Of a DNA stretch of 64,000 nt, positions 53,085 through 62,258 are shown one piece after another. The first letter of the stretch is position 1. Each line of letters opens with the position of its first letter. The DNA is from JBBRGK01 sp036741355 (GTDB lineage: Bacteria; Chloroflexota; Dehalococcoidia; CAUJGQ01). The DNA lies in assembly GCA_036741355.1 (NCBI GenBank), contig DAINSK010000004.1:62001-126000 (forward strand), written 5' to 3'. The position numbers and the translations under genes were made by a program. Below the pieces are notes generated by a model that made no database searches, was not told the DNA's origin, and was given only the letters and a program-made list of their open reading frames with translations.

Positions 53085-54797
53085 ATGCAACGGACAATTA
53101 CTGACGATCTGGACGCACTGCTGGGCGCGTTGCCTCCCTATATTTGTGAGCCGGTCCGCGCCCGCGAGGACAATTACGAGCTCCTCGAGATCGTGATGGA
53201 TCTCGGCCGGCTGCCGACCGCGCGCTACCCGGGTCGAGAGATCGTGCTGGGTAATGTCGAAGTAACCCAGGCCGACCTGGATTATCTGGTCGACCGCATC
53301 GGTGAGTTCGGCGACGACAATCGCGCCGGCATCGAGCGCACCCTTCACCGTATCTCGGCAATGCGTAACCGGCGCGGCAAGATCGTGGGGCTAACTTGCC
53401 GGGTCGGACGGGCGGTATTCGGCACGATTCAACTCATCGAAGATCTGGTGCAAAGCGGGAAGAGCATCCTGCTGCTCGGTAAGCCCGGCGTCGGTAAGAC
53501 GACGATGCTGCGCGAAACGGCGCGCGTGCTCGCCGACGACATAAACAAACGCGTGGTGATCGTAGACACGAGCAATGAAATCGCGGGCGACGGCGATATT
53601 CCGCACCCCGCCATCGGCGGCGCCCGTCGCATGCAGGTAACGACGCCAAGCGCCCAACACTCAATCATGATTGAAGCAGTCGAGAACCACATGCCGGAAG
53701 TGATCGTGATCGATGAGATCGGGACGGAACTGGAGGCCGCGGCCGCCCGAACGATCGCCGAACGCGGCGTGCAGTTGGTGGGCACGGCGCACGGCACGAC
53801 CCTGAACAATCTGATGATGAATCCCACGTTGTCCGACCTGGTCGGCGGAATCCAATCCGTGACGTTGGGTGACGAAGAGGCGCGCCGGCGCGGCACGCAG
53901 AAGTCGATCCTTGAGCGAAAGGCGCCGCCGACCTTTGACATCATCGTCGAGATCCAGAGCTGGGATCGGATGGCCTTGCATCCTGTTGTGTCTGAAACGG
54001 TCGACGCCCTGTTGCGCGGCTATGCCATCCAGGTGGAAGTACGGGCGATGCGGTCCGACGGCTCGATCGAGACGATGATTGAAGAGCACGGAGACGGCAA
54101 CGAGCCGGGCGGCTTCGAAGGGCGTGGGGGATTTGGCGAGCGGCGGGAACGTCACGACCGGCGCGCCGGCAGACGGTACGCCGAGCACCGCCAGGCGCCG
54201 ACCGCGGCCGCGCCGCCTCGCGCCCTGCCCGACATTTACGGCGGAGCCAACGACGCCTACTTCAATCCCGCGCGTGACCGCGAGAACGCGCCGGCGCAGC
54301 CGTTGAGCCGCATCTACCCTTTCGGGATCTCCCGATCTCGTCTCGAACAGGCGATCCGCGAGACGGGCGTAAAGGCAAAGGTCGTCGACAACCTCGATGA
54401 CGCGGATAGCGTGTTTACGTTGAACAGCTACTTCAGGAAGCGCCCGCCGGCGCTGCGTGATGCCGAAGAGCGGAACATTCCGCTTGCCGTGCTTCGCAGC
54501 AACGCGGTGTCGCAGATCGAAAAGATGCTCGTCTCCATGTCTCCGGCACAGGCGGTCCGCTCCTTTGATCCCGAGCTCGAGGCGTTGCGGGACGCGGAGG
54601 ACGCGATCAACGACATACGCAATCGTGGCGAGGCGGAGATCGAGCTGGCGCCCCAGCCCTCCTACATCCGCCGCAAGCAGCATGAACTGGCCCAGCGTTT
54701 CAACCTCGCCTCCTCCAGCCGCGGCCGAGAGCCGCACCGCAGCGTTCGCATATTCCGTGAAGGCGGCGGCGACATGCCTTTCGGCCGGCGGTCCTGA
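53085..54797 (+). CDS. SpoIIIAA-like AAA ATPase with C-terminal R3H domain
   Basis: A 570-residue protein of the R3H-ATPase family found in Chloroflexota, Cyanobacteria and Firmicutes. N-terminal domain to about 110, AAA-type ATPase (about 115-320) with Walker A LLGKPGVGKTTMLRE and Walker B EVIVIDEIGTELEA, a disordered Arg/Gly-rich linker (about 345-420), a globular region and the C-terminal R3H motif RKQHELAQRFNLASSSRGRE. R3H binds single-stranded nucleic acid. GGAG 7 bases before the ATG at 53085 fixes the start; an earlier TTG at 53040 has none. It follows the GNAT-like gene directly. Confidence 0.86.
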   Translation: MQRTITDDLDALLGALPPYICEPVRAREDNYELLEIVMDLGRLPTARYPGREIVLGNVEVTQADLDYLVDRIGEFGDDNRAGIERTLHRISAMRNRRGKIVGLTCRVGRAVFGTIQLIEDLVQSGKSILLLGKPGVGKTTMLRETARVLADDINKRVVIVDTSNEIAGDGDIPHPAIGGARRMQVTTPSAQHSIMIEAVENHMPEVIVIDEIGTELEAAAARTIAERGVQLVGTAHGTTLNNLMMNPTLSDLVGGIQSVTLGDEEARRRGTQKSILERKAPPTFDIIVEIQSWDRMALHPVVSETVDALLRGYAIQVEVRAMRSDGSIETMIEEHGDGNEPGGFEGRGGFGERRERHDRRAGRRYAEHRQAPTAAAPPRALPDIYGGANDAYFNPARDRENAPAQPLSRIYPFGISRSRLEQAIRETGVKAKVVDNLDDADSVFTLNSYFRKRPPALRDAEERNIPLAVLRSNAVSQIEKMLVSMSPAQAVRSFDPELEALRDAEDAINDIRNRGEAEIELAPQPSYIRRKQHELAQRFNLASSSRGREPHRSVRIFREGGGDMPFGRRS

Positions 54798-54840
54798 CTC
54801 CCGGGCTTCGTCGCGGGGGCCCTTTCCCCCATCCCGGCGA

Positions 54841-55022
54841 GCCCCCAATCCCCCGTCCCCTTGCCCCCAATGCTGGGGATAAGGGGCGATCTCTGGGTGC
54901 TGGCTTCGGACGCCATCTAGCGTCTTGAATGCTGAGGCTCTCGCGCCCGGTCTCACGATCAACCGCCTAAGCTCCCTCTTGCCCCTAGAATTGGGGGAAA
55001 GAGGGCCGGGGAGTTAGGGGGC
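54841..55022. repeat. palindrome-pair repeat element, copy 3 (182 bp)
   Basis: Starts GCCCCCAATCCCCCG and ends GGGGAGTTAGGGGGC. Inner palindromes are CCCCTTGCCCC/GGGGATAAGGGG (54857-54887) and CCCTCTTGCCCC/GGGGGAAAGAGGG (54974-55004). It separates the AAA-R3H gene from the CoxL-type gene. Same layout as copies 1 and 2. Confidence 0.7.
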
Positions 55023-55097
55023 CCGGCTCCGCGCCATCTTGACAGGCCCTGCCTCCGCCCGCCAAAATTTGGCGCACCCATAGAGGAGGTCCGCGTT

Positions 55098-57434
55098 ATG
55101 ACCGCTCAGGTTGAAGTTCCGAAACTGGTTGGTACTCGTGTCAAGCGACGTGAAGATCCGCGCCTTATCACCGGTAATGCGAAGTATGCCGATGACCTGC
55201 AGCCACGCGGCGCGCTTTCGATGGCGATCCGCCGCAGCGAGTACGCACACGCGCGGATCCTCAGCGTCAACACCGAGGCGGCAAAGAAAATGCCCGGTGT
55301 CGTCGCGGTATTGACCGCGGCTGACCTTGAGGGCGTGATCGCACCGCTGCCAACCGTGCCGGCGACACCTGATACGAAGCTACCGCCTCACTATCCGCTG
55401 GCAAAGGGAAAGGTGCGTCACGTTGGCGATCCAATCGCGGTGGTTGTCGCCGAGGATCGCTATTTAGCTCGCGACGCCGTGGACGCCATCGAGGTCGAGT
55501 TCGAAGAGCTGCCGGCCGTCACCGAGCTCGAAGAGGCGATCAAGCCCGGTTCACCTAAAGTACACGACGAGTTCGATGACAACGTCACCTATTACTGGAC
55601 GCTCGCAACCGGCGATGTGGATGATGCGTTCGCCAAAGCCAGCGTCAAGGTCTCGCAGCGGATGGTTAGCCAGCGGTTGATGGGCACACCGTTGGAGACT
55701 CGTTCGATCGTCGCCGACTACCAGCCCGGCGAAGGGCAATTGACCCTGTGGTCCTCGACGCAGATCCCACACCTGCTCAAGCCCAACATCGCCGGCCTGT
55801 TGGGAATGTCGGAGAACTACGTCCGCGTGATCGCGCCCGAAGTCGGCGGCGGCTTCGGCGTCAAGGCAGAGGTCTACGCCGAAGAGGCCCTTTGCGCCGC
55901 GATTTCGCGGATGACGGGCCGGCCCGTGAAGTACACGGAGACGCGGCAGGAGAACTTTCAGGCCACCGTCCAGGGCCGTGGCCAGATCGGCTTCTTCGAC
56001 GTAGCCGCCACCAGAGAGGGCAAGGTCACCGGTCTGCGGGTGAAGATCCTCGCCGATATTGGCGCCTACTGCCAGCTCTTCACGAACATCGTACCCACGC
56101 TTTCCGGCTTGATGCTTACCGGCGTCTACGATATTCCGGCGCTGAGCGCCGAAATCTACGGCCTCTTTACTAATAAAACGGCCACCGGCGCCTATCGCGG
56201 TGCCGGTCGTCCGGAAGCCACCTACTACATCGAGCGCATGATGGACCTGCTTGCGCTCGAGCTGAACCTGGATCCCGTCGAAGTGCGACGCCGCAACCTG
56301 ATCCCGACGGAGAAGTTCCCGTACACGACCGCCTGCGGCATGGTCTACGACAGCGGCAACTACTTGCCGGCCCTCGACAAGGCGCTGAAGATGGCCGATT
56401 ACGACGGTGTCCGCAGGCAACAGCAAGGCGGACCGAAAGACGGGAAGTATTTGGGTATCGGCGTTTCCACGTGGACGGAGATCTGCGGCTTCGGACCGTC
56501 GGCGGCTCTGCCTGCGGGGGGCTGGGAGTTCGGCAAGGTTTCCTTCGAACGCAGCGGCATGATTACCGTGCAGACCGGGGCTTCGCCGCACGGCCAGGGT
56601 CAGGAGACGAGCTTTGCGCAGATCGTCGCCGACGAGTTCGGGGTGCCGATCGAAACGATCAAAGTAGTTCATGGCGACACCGACAAAGTGCCTCACGGCG
56701 TCGGCACGTTCGGTAGTCGGGCCACCGTAGTCGGCGGTGCGGCGATCGTGATGTCGGTAAACAAGGTCAAAGAGAAGATGAAGCGCTTCGCCGCCCACCT
56801 GATGGACGCGAACGAAGCCGACCTCGAAGTGAGCAACGGTAAGGTGTGGGTCAAAGGCTCGCCCGACAGATCGGTCGGATTAGCCGAGATCGTCGGCGCT
56901 GCCTACAACGCGATTAACCTGCCGCCCGAAACCGAGCCGGGTCTAGAAGCGACGAGCTACTTCGAGCCGCCGAACTTCACCTTTCCATTTGGCGTCCACA
57001 TCGCGGTTGTGGAGGTCGACAGCGCAACCGGCGACGTTCAGTTGAAACGTTACGTAGCCGTCGATGATTGCGGCGTGGTGATTAATCCGCTGCTAGTAGA
57101 CGGGCAAATTCACGGCGGCGTGGCTCAAGGCATCGGTCAGGCGCTCTACGAAGAGGTTGTCCACGACGAAAACGGCCAGCTTATCAGCGGCTCGCTGATG
57201 GACTACGCGCTGCCGCACGCCGAGAACTTCCCGATGATTGAAACGTCGAACACGGTGACGCCGAACCCGCTCAACCCGCTGGGGGCTAAGGGAATTGGCG
57301 AGGCAGGCACGATCGCGGCTTCGCCCACGCTCGTGAGCGCCGTCATGGACGCGCTTAAGCCGTTTGGCGTCAAACATCTCGATATGCCGCTCAGGCCGGA
57401 AAAGGTCTGGAGGGCAATGAACCCGGCGTCGTAG
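55098..57434 (+). CDS. form II CoxL/xanthine-dehydrogenase-family molybdopterin subunit
   Basis: A 778-residue large subunit. N-terminal region (VPKLVGTRVKRREDPRLITG), then GGGFGVKAEVYAEEALCAA and AYRGAGRPEATYY (about residue 366). Form I CO dehydrogenases have AYxCSFR at that site; AYRGAGR marks form II, whose substrate is mostly unknown. A C-terminal GAKGIGEAGTIAASP segment binds the molybdenum cofactor. GAGGAGG upstream. The usual FAD (CoxM) and iron-sulfur (CoxS) subunit genes are not next to it, which is unusual. Confidence 0.9.
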   Translation: MTAQVEVPKLVGTRVKRREDPRLITGNAKYADDLQPRGALSMAIRRSEYAHARILSVNTEAAKKMPGVVAVLTAADLEGVIAPLPTVPATPDTKLPPHYPLAKGKVRHVGDPIAVVVAEDRYLARDAVDAIEVEFEELPAVTELEEAIKPGSPKVHDEFDDNVTYYWTLATGDVDDAFAKASVKVSQRMVSQRLMGTPLETRSIVADYQPGEGQLTLWSSTQIPHLLKPNIAGLLGMSENYVRVIAPEVGGGFGVKAEVYAEEALCAAISRMTGRPVKYTETRQENFQATVQGRGQIGFFDVAATREGKVTGLRVKILADIGAYCQLFTNIVPTLSGLMLTGVYDIPALSAEIYGLFTNKTATGAYRGAGRPEATYYIERMMDLLALELNLDPVEVRRRNLIPTEKFPYTTACGMVYDSGNYLPALDKALKMADYDGVRRQQQGGPKDGKYLGIGVSTWTEICGFGPSAALPAGGWEFGKVSFERSGMITVQTGASPHGQGQETSFAQIVADEFGVPIETIKVVHGDTDKVPHGVGTFGSRATVVGGAAIVMSVNKVKEKMKRFAAHLMDANEADLEVSNGKVWVKGSPDRSVGLAEIVGAAYNAINLPPETEPGLEATSYFEPPNFTFPFGVHIAVVEVDSATGDVQLKRYVAVDDCGVVINPLLVDGQIHGGVAQGIGQALYEEVVHDENGQLISGSLMDYALPHAENFPMIETSNTVTPNPLNPLGAKGIGEAGTIAASPTLVSAVMDALKPFGVKHLDMPLRPEKVWRAMNPAS

Positions 57435-57442
57435 CGGCCTGG

Positions 57443-58471
57443 TCAGCCTGCCGGTCTGTCTGGTGTCGGCGTCGCGGTAGGACGGGCGGCCGGGGCCGGC
57501 TGAACCGCGGGCACCGCGGGCGAGGCTTCGGCAGCAGGTGGGCGCGACGGCGTAGTTGACGGCGCCGTGTTTGTGGCCGCGGCCGGCGCTGGAGCGGGGC
57601 TAGGCTGAGCGGGAGCGGTCCGCTGCAACACGTAAACGCCGTCGATCCACTTGTAGACCTCGGTGGTGGTCGTGTTCGTTACCCCCGCGGCCGGCAAATT
57701 GGCCGCTGAAACCGCGCCCGTGAGGATGATTTCGTCGCTATCCTTAACGGTCGCGATCAACTCGAACAGGCCATCGCCGCCGATGTCCTGGAACACCCAT
57801 TCGACGTCTTCGGCAAATCGTTCAACATAACCGGCGTTGCTGGTGTCGGTTGACCGGAAGAAATCAGTACGGGACCAGACCGTGGCGAGCGTTAAGTCGT
57901 AGATCTCGACCACCGTTTCCGTTTCGGCGAGGCTCGGGCTGACGAGCCCGTCGGCCGTGTAGCCGACTGTGAAGACTTTCCAGTCCTGGGCCGGCGGTGC
58001 CGCGAGCGCCGAAATGTCAGTCAGATTTCGCGCGAGCCAGAGGTCGTCCGGCGACGTTAGCTGCCGCCCGGGATAGTCGGGTAGGCCGATAAGCCACTGG
58101 CGACCGTCCCACTGTAAGTAGTTAGTCAACAGCCATACGGTGCTACCGCCCTGGCCGTCGTAGATCGGGTAGACCGTCGCAATGAACACCACGTAGCCGC
58201 CGGGCGCGTCCGGCATGTCGGTCCTGGCCCACTTGCCGGGCAACTGGGTGTTGTTCCTGACCGACGCGGGCAAAAGCGTGCGTACGGCGGTGTCGTTGTC
58301 GATCGCGGGCGCGGCAGAGACTGCAGACAACGCGGCAGCGGCGGTCGGGCTCGGCTGGGTCTGGCCGGCAGTCGTAGAAGGTGGGAGCGACACTGCCGCC
58401 ACAGCAAATATGGCCGCAACGGCGAACGCCGGCAGCAGCCAGAGTCGGTGACCGGGCAGGATGGGGTTCAT
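57443..58471 (-). CDS. secreted hypothetical protein with Pro/Ala-rich tail
   Basis: A 342-residue exported protein: signal peptide (about 10-32, LPAFAVAAIFAVAAVSLPPST), beta-rich middle with many WLTNYLQWDGRQWLIGL-like aromatic strands, and a low-complexity Pro/Ala/Thr tail (about 275-342). ATG start with an AAGGAG site that lies in the arm of a large hairpin (58481-58519). No domain recognised. Possible envelope or extracellular sensor. Confidence 0.6.
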   Translation of the reverse strand: MNPILPGHRLWLLPAFAVAAIFAVAAVSLPPSTTAGQTQPSPTAAAALSAVSAAPAIDNDTAVRTLLPASVRNNTQLPGKWARTDMPDAPGGYVVFIATVYPIYDGQGGSTVWLLTNYLQWDGRQWLIGLPDYPGRQLTSPDDLWLARNLTDISALAAPPAQDWKVFTVGYTADGLVSPSLAETETVVEIYDLTLATVWSRTDFFRSTDTSNAGYVERFAEDVEWVFQDIGGDGLFELIATVKDSDEIILTGAVSAANLPAAGVTNTTTTEVYKWIDGVYVLQRTAPAQPSPAPAPAAATNTAPSTTPSRPPAAEASPAVPAVQPAPAARPTATPTPDRPAG

Positions 58472-58480
58472 CGGGTAACT

Positions 58481-58519
58481 CCTTCAGTGCGGGCCCACCC
58501 TGGTGGCCCGCACTGAAGG
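58481..58519. other. large hairpin overlapping the ribosome site of the secreted protein
   Basis: CCTTCAGTGCGGGCC and GGCCCGCACTGAAGG pair perfectly (15 bp), closed by an ACCCTGGT-type loop with one bulged C. On the minus strand the AAGGAG Shine-Dalgarno of the gene at 57443-58471 is partly in the 3' arm, so folding could block translation. Confidence 0.6.
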
Positions 58520-58563
58520 ATAGCATAGGGTTTCAGGTTGCTGCCCGAGCAGAACTCGGCGCC

Positions 58564-58842
58564 TCAGCGATAGGCTTCCCGGCGGTGCAGAACGTGCTCG
58601 ACCATGAGCCATTCCCGCCGATCCTTGTCGTCAACGGTGGGCGGCTCCGTATGGAAGCTCACCCGGTAATCGCCAACGCGGAGCCGCCACGTTGCCGGCG
58701 TGGTATTCACGAGTCGACGTATGTCCCCATGCTCGGTCTCGGCGTACTGCTCAATCGCGCGTCGAACTCGGTCAACCGTTGTGCGGTCGAGATGTCGAAG
58801 GTCACGTAGAGCAGGTCCAGACCACGCGACGCGCCGGCTCAC
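58564..58842 (-). CDS. RelE/ParE-type toxin
   Basis: A 92-residue type II toxin-like protein: VAWSGPALRDLRHLDRTTVDRVRRAIEQYA, then TWRLRVGDYRVSFHTEP and a C-terminal VEHVLHRREAYR. RelE toxins cut ribosome-bound mRNA; ParE-type block gyrase. The ATG overlaps the end of the antitoxin gene (ATGA). The C-terminal catalytic His/Arg motif is intact. Confidence 0.82.
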   Translation of the reverse strand: MSRRVAWSGPALRDLRHLDRTTVDRVRRAIEQYAETEHGDIRRLVNTTPATWRLRVGDYRVSFHTEPPTVDDKDRREWLMVEHVLHRREAYR

Positions 58843-59087
58843 CGGCGTAGTTCACTGTCCAAGTCTTCATGACGAATCCAGTCCCCGCGAGCAATGGCGG
58901 CCCGCGCTTCGGCAATGCCGGCACGGTCCTCCTCGGTTACGGGTTCATCGTCTAGCGGTGCCTCGTGCAGCGGCACGAATGGCGCGGCCTCGTCAGCTTC
59001 CAACTCAGTGAGGAAGCGTGCAGCGATCGGCAGCGCATCGTCGGGCAATTCGTCAATAAGCCGGTGCAAGTCGGTTTTCGTCACCAT
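58839..59087 (-). CDS. antitoxin of the RelE/ParE pair
   Basis: An 82-residue acidic antitoxin. DDALPIAARFLTELEADE helix, then EPVTEEDRAGIAEARAAIARGDW, a pattern typical of antitoxins with C-terminal toxin-binding strands. Upstream of and overlapping the toxin gene by four bases. No DNA-binding fold is certain. Confidence 0.75.
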   Translation of the reverse strand: MVTKTDLHRLIDELPDDALPIAARFLTELEADEAAPFVPLHEAPLDDEPVTEEDRAGIAEARAAIARGDWIRHEDLDSELRR

Positions 59088-59191
59088 CAGTCCGTCCCCC
59101 CAGGCGATTTTACCGTCCCCGGGCTCCCCCTGCGTATCAAACGGTGCGAACGGGGGCGTTATGATGATTTTCTAATATTGCCGCCAACGGT

Positions 59192-60863
59192 CTACACCCG
59201 GAAAGCTGCCGGTTTCCGTTTCCGTTCGGCCTCGCGTTGGCGTAGCTCGATACGGCGGATCTTACCGCTGATCGTCTTCGGCAGCTCGGTGACGAACTCT
59301 ACCTCGCGCGGGTACTTGTATGGCGCGGTGACGTTCTTGACGTGGTCCTGAAGCTCCTGAGCCAGGCGCTCCGAAGCCTCGAATTCCTTACCGATTACGA
59401 CAAATGCCTTCACGACCTCGCCTCGTACCGGGTCGGGGGAAGCGACTACCGCCGCTTCGACGACGGCCGGATGTTCCAGAAGGGCGCTTTCTACTTCGAA
59501 CGGCCCGATGCGATATCCCGCGCTGATAATCACGTCGTCGGCGCGGCCCACGAACCAGAAGTAGCCGTCGCCATCGGTGTAGGCGCGGTCGCCGGTGATG
59601 TACCAGTCGCCGCGAAGCGAGTTCTTCGTCGCCTCCGGGTCGTTCCAGTACTCGCGAAAGATGCCAATGGGCCGCTTCGGGCTAATGCGGACCGCTATGT
59701 CGCCTTCCTCGCCCGGCTCGCACACGTTGCAGTCCTGATCGATGACCGCGACTTCGAAGCCCGGCGAGGGCTTGCCCATCGAGCCCGGCCGCACCTCGAG
59801 CGGCGGAAAGTTACCCAACGAGCAGCACGGTTTCGGTCTGGCCGTAGCCGTCGCGGATCAGCTTGCCGGTTCCGGCCTTCCAGGCGTCGATCACTTCCGG
59901 GTTGAGTGGCTCACCGGCGCCGACACAGTGGCGCAGGTCGGAGAGGTCGTAATTCGGGAGGTCTTCCAGCACCAGCAGGCGGTAGGCCGTGGGCGGGGCG
60001 CAGAAGGTGGTGACGCCAAAGTTCTGCAGCGTCTCCAGCGTCAGCACCGGGTCGAAGCGTCCGGGAACGTCCTGAATGAACAACGCTGCGCCCTGGCTCC
60101 AGGGACCGAACAGGCAGCCCCAGGCCGCCTTCGCCCAGCCGGTGTCGGAAAGCGTCCAGTGCAGGTCGGAAGGTTGCAGGTCGAGCCAATACTTGCCGGT
60201 GATCGCGTGGCCGATGCCGTACGATGCGTGCGAATGCAGCACCATCTTCGGGTAACCGGTCGTGCCGGAGGTGAAGTAAAGCAACATGTCATCGTCGGCT
60301 CGGGTGCGCTCAGGTTCAAAATTGCGCGACGCCTGCGCTGTCTCCGCCTCGTAGCGAATGCACCCCTCAACGTCGCCTCCGATCACGAAGATCGTCTCCA
60401 GGCCGGGGCACTGGTCGCGTACGGTCATCAGCTTGGCAGCGTTCTCCACGTCCACGATGGCGACCTTCGCCTTGCAGAGCTCGAGCCGGTACTTCATGTC
60501 GCGGCCGGTGAGCTGGGTCGTGCCCGGCGCAGCCACCGCTCCGACCTTCATCAAGCCGAGCAGCGCCTCCCACCACTCGGGGATTCGAGAGGCGACGACG
60601 ACGACGCGGTCACGTTTACTGATGCCATGCTCGCGGAAGACGTTCGCCGCCCGGTTGCTGCCCCAACTGAAGTCGTGAAACGTCAGCGTGCGCGTGCGGT
60701 TCTCGGTACCCACCCAGACCATGCCGACGCGGTTGCGGTCCTGCGCCCAGCGGTCGACCACGTCCACGGCGAAGTTGAAATATTCGGGCACCTCTGGATT
60801 GAACTCGGCGCGCTCACGCTCGTAATCGGTCATGTTGTGCAATTTGGGATCGACGACGGCCAT
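59192..60863 (-). pseudogene. acyl-CoA synthetase split by a single-base frameshift
   Basis: An acyl-CoA synthetase (MACS-like) that would be about 556 residues. N-terminal frame 59811-60863: MLLYFTSGTTGYPKMVLHS (AMP-binding P-loop), then GYGQTETVLLVG and a TAA at 59811-59813. The C-terminal half continues at once in the next frame (NFPPLEVRPGSMGKPSPGF), with GDRAYTDGDGYFWFVGRADDVI and KTISGKIRR (catalytic Lys). Removing one G from GGG (59814-59816) restores one frame. Either a sequencing error or a true loss; the rest looks fully conserved, so decay would be recent. Confidence 0.85.
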
Positions 60864-60924
60864 CTCGTCCTCCTCTGCGTCAAGCGTGCCGCTCCAGTGC
60901 CGCTTATCTTACACGTGCGCTAAA

Positions 60925-61935
60925 CTACCGCTCAGCCATCGCAGAGGTCAGCGCCCGGATCTCACCGACCAGGTGTTTCAACTGATCGACGTCGATCGCC
61001 GACTCTGATTCGGCCGAGACCGGAGCACCGGCGCCGTGTACTTCGAGAACGAGGCCATGAGTGCCCGCGGCGACGGCTGCGAGTGCCAGCGGCGCAACGA
61101 GGTGCCGGTGGCCCGATCCGTGGCTGGGGTCGACGAGCACCGGCAGATGCGAGACGCGGCGAATGAGCGGGACGGCGCTGAGGTCAAGGGTGTAGCGGGT
61201 AGCGGTCTCATAGGTGCGGATTCCTTGTTCGCAGAGGAGGATCTGCCGGTTGCCACCGGCCAGCAGGCCGTCGGCAGCCTGTAGCCACTCCTGGATCTGC
61301 GCGGAGTCCGCACGCTGCAGGATGACGGGGCGGTTGCTCCAGCCGCAAGCCTGCAGCAGCGCCCGAGAATGCATCTGAGCCGCTCCGACGATGAGTATGT
61401 CGGCATGACGCGCGACCGCCGGTACGTCCTCCGCGGCAAGCACTTCGGTCGTCACCGGTAACCCCGACTCGCGGCGCGCACCGTCCAGCCGCTGTAGGGC
61501 TTCGGGGTCTATCTGCGGCGTGCCGAACATGCCCGACATCCGCCGGTAGACTCCGGTTCGAACGATCGAGGCTCCGGCGTCGTGAAGCGCCTTGGCGGTC
61601 TCAATCGCGTTGGGATCGGCGACGATTGCGGCTGCACCGGCGATGATGACCGGCGTGGAGGAGCCGATGATCAATCCTTCTACCTGTACAACAGTGTCCT
61701 GGGGATGCACTTCGCGCCCGGAGAGCCGGTACGGGCGGGTGAGGGGCTTGAGCTGGTCTACGCCCGGCAATGAAGCGAACGCCTGCTCCACTTCCTCCGG
61801 GTCGCCACCGCCGACGATCAGCACGGCGCGCTCCGCCCCTCGCGATAAGTGATAGTCGAGCCCCAGCGCCACAGCCCGGGCGACAATCGCACGCACCTGA
61901 TCTTCGGTGGCATCGGCGCGAATGACGACGATCAT
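60925..61935 (-). CDS. DAHP synthase-like protein lacking key catalytic residues
   Basis: A 336-residue protein with the architecture of a 3-deoxy-7-phosphoheptulonate synthase (AroF/T. maritima type): an N-terminal ferredoxin-like domain (1-70, MIVVIRADATEDQVRAIVARA) and a TIM barrel. But the GPCSVE segment that supplies the metal-binding Cys is replaced by AGAAAIVAD, and RGGAxKPRTSPYSFQG by VRTGVYRRMSGMFG, which loses the phosphate-binding Lys. DPSHGSGH and LEVHG, near the end, are kept. So it is either inactive, regulatory or altered in chemistry. Start at 61935 follows TGGAGAG. Confidence 0.75.
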   Translation of the reverse strand: MIVVIRADATEDQVRAIVARAVALGLDYHLSRGAERAVLIVGGGDPEEVEQAFASLPGVDQLKPLTRPYRLSGREVHPQDTVVQVEGLIIGSSTPVIIAGAAAIVADPNAIETAKALHDAGASIVRTGVYRRMSGMFGTPQIDPEALQRLDGARRESGLPVTTEVLAAEDVPAVARHADILIVGAAQMHSRALLQACGWSNRPVILQRADSAQIQEWLQAADGLLAGGNRQILLCEQGIRTYETATRYTLDLSAVPLIRRVSHLPVLVDPSHGSGHRHLVAPLALAAVAAGTHGLVLEVHGAGAPVSAESESAIDVDQLKHLVGEIRALTSAMAER

Positions 61936-62258
61936 GTCTCTCCATGTCCGTGAATGGCAGATCCGAGTAGCCACGCGCCTTTGTCAGCTTACAGAAGCAT
62001 GGCTCGGCATCACCACGGGGCTCTGGATCGCTCCACTCTGCAAACTGTCGGCATGCTGCTCGATGCCACATGATTACGTTTGACTAACGTACTGGCGCCG
62101 CCCGTGGCGCAATAGGGGGATGGGATGGCAGACGCCGCGACAGGGCCGGGCAGTGACGCGGTGTATGATTGGCTGAGCCCGCAGCCAGACCTCACGGAGG
62201 AGCGGCAAGGGCGTTCGTTTCTCCGAGTTTGCTTTCGTGATCCGGAGTATTGCCTGCC

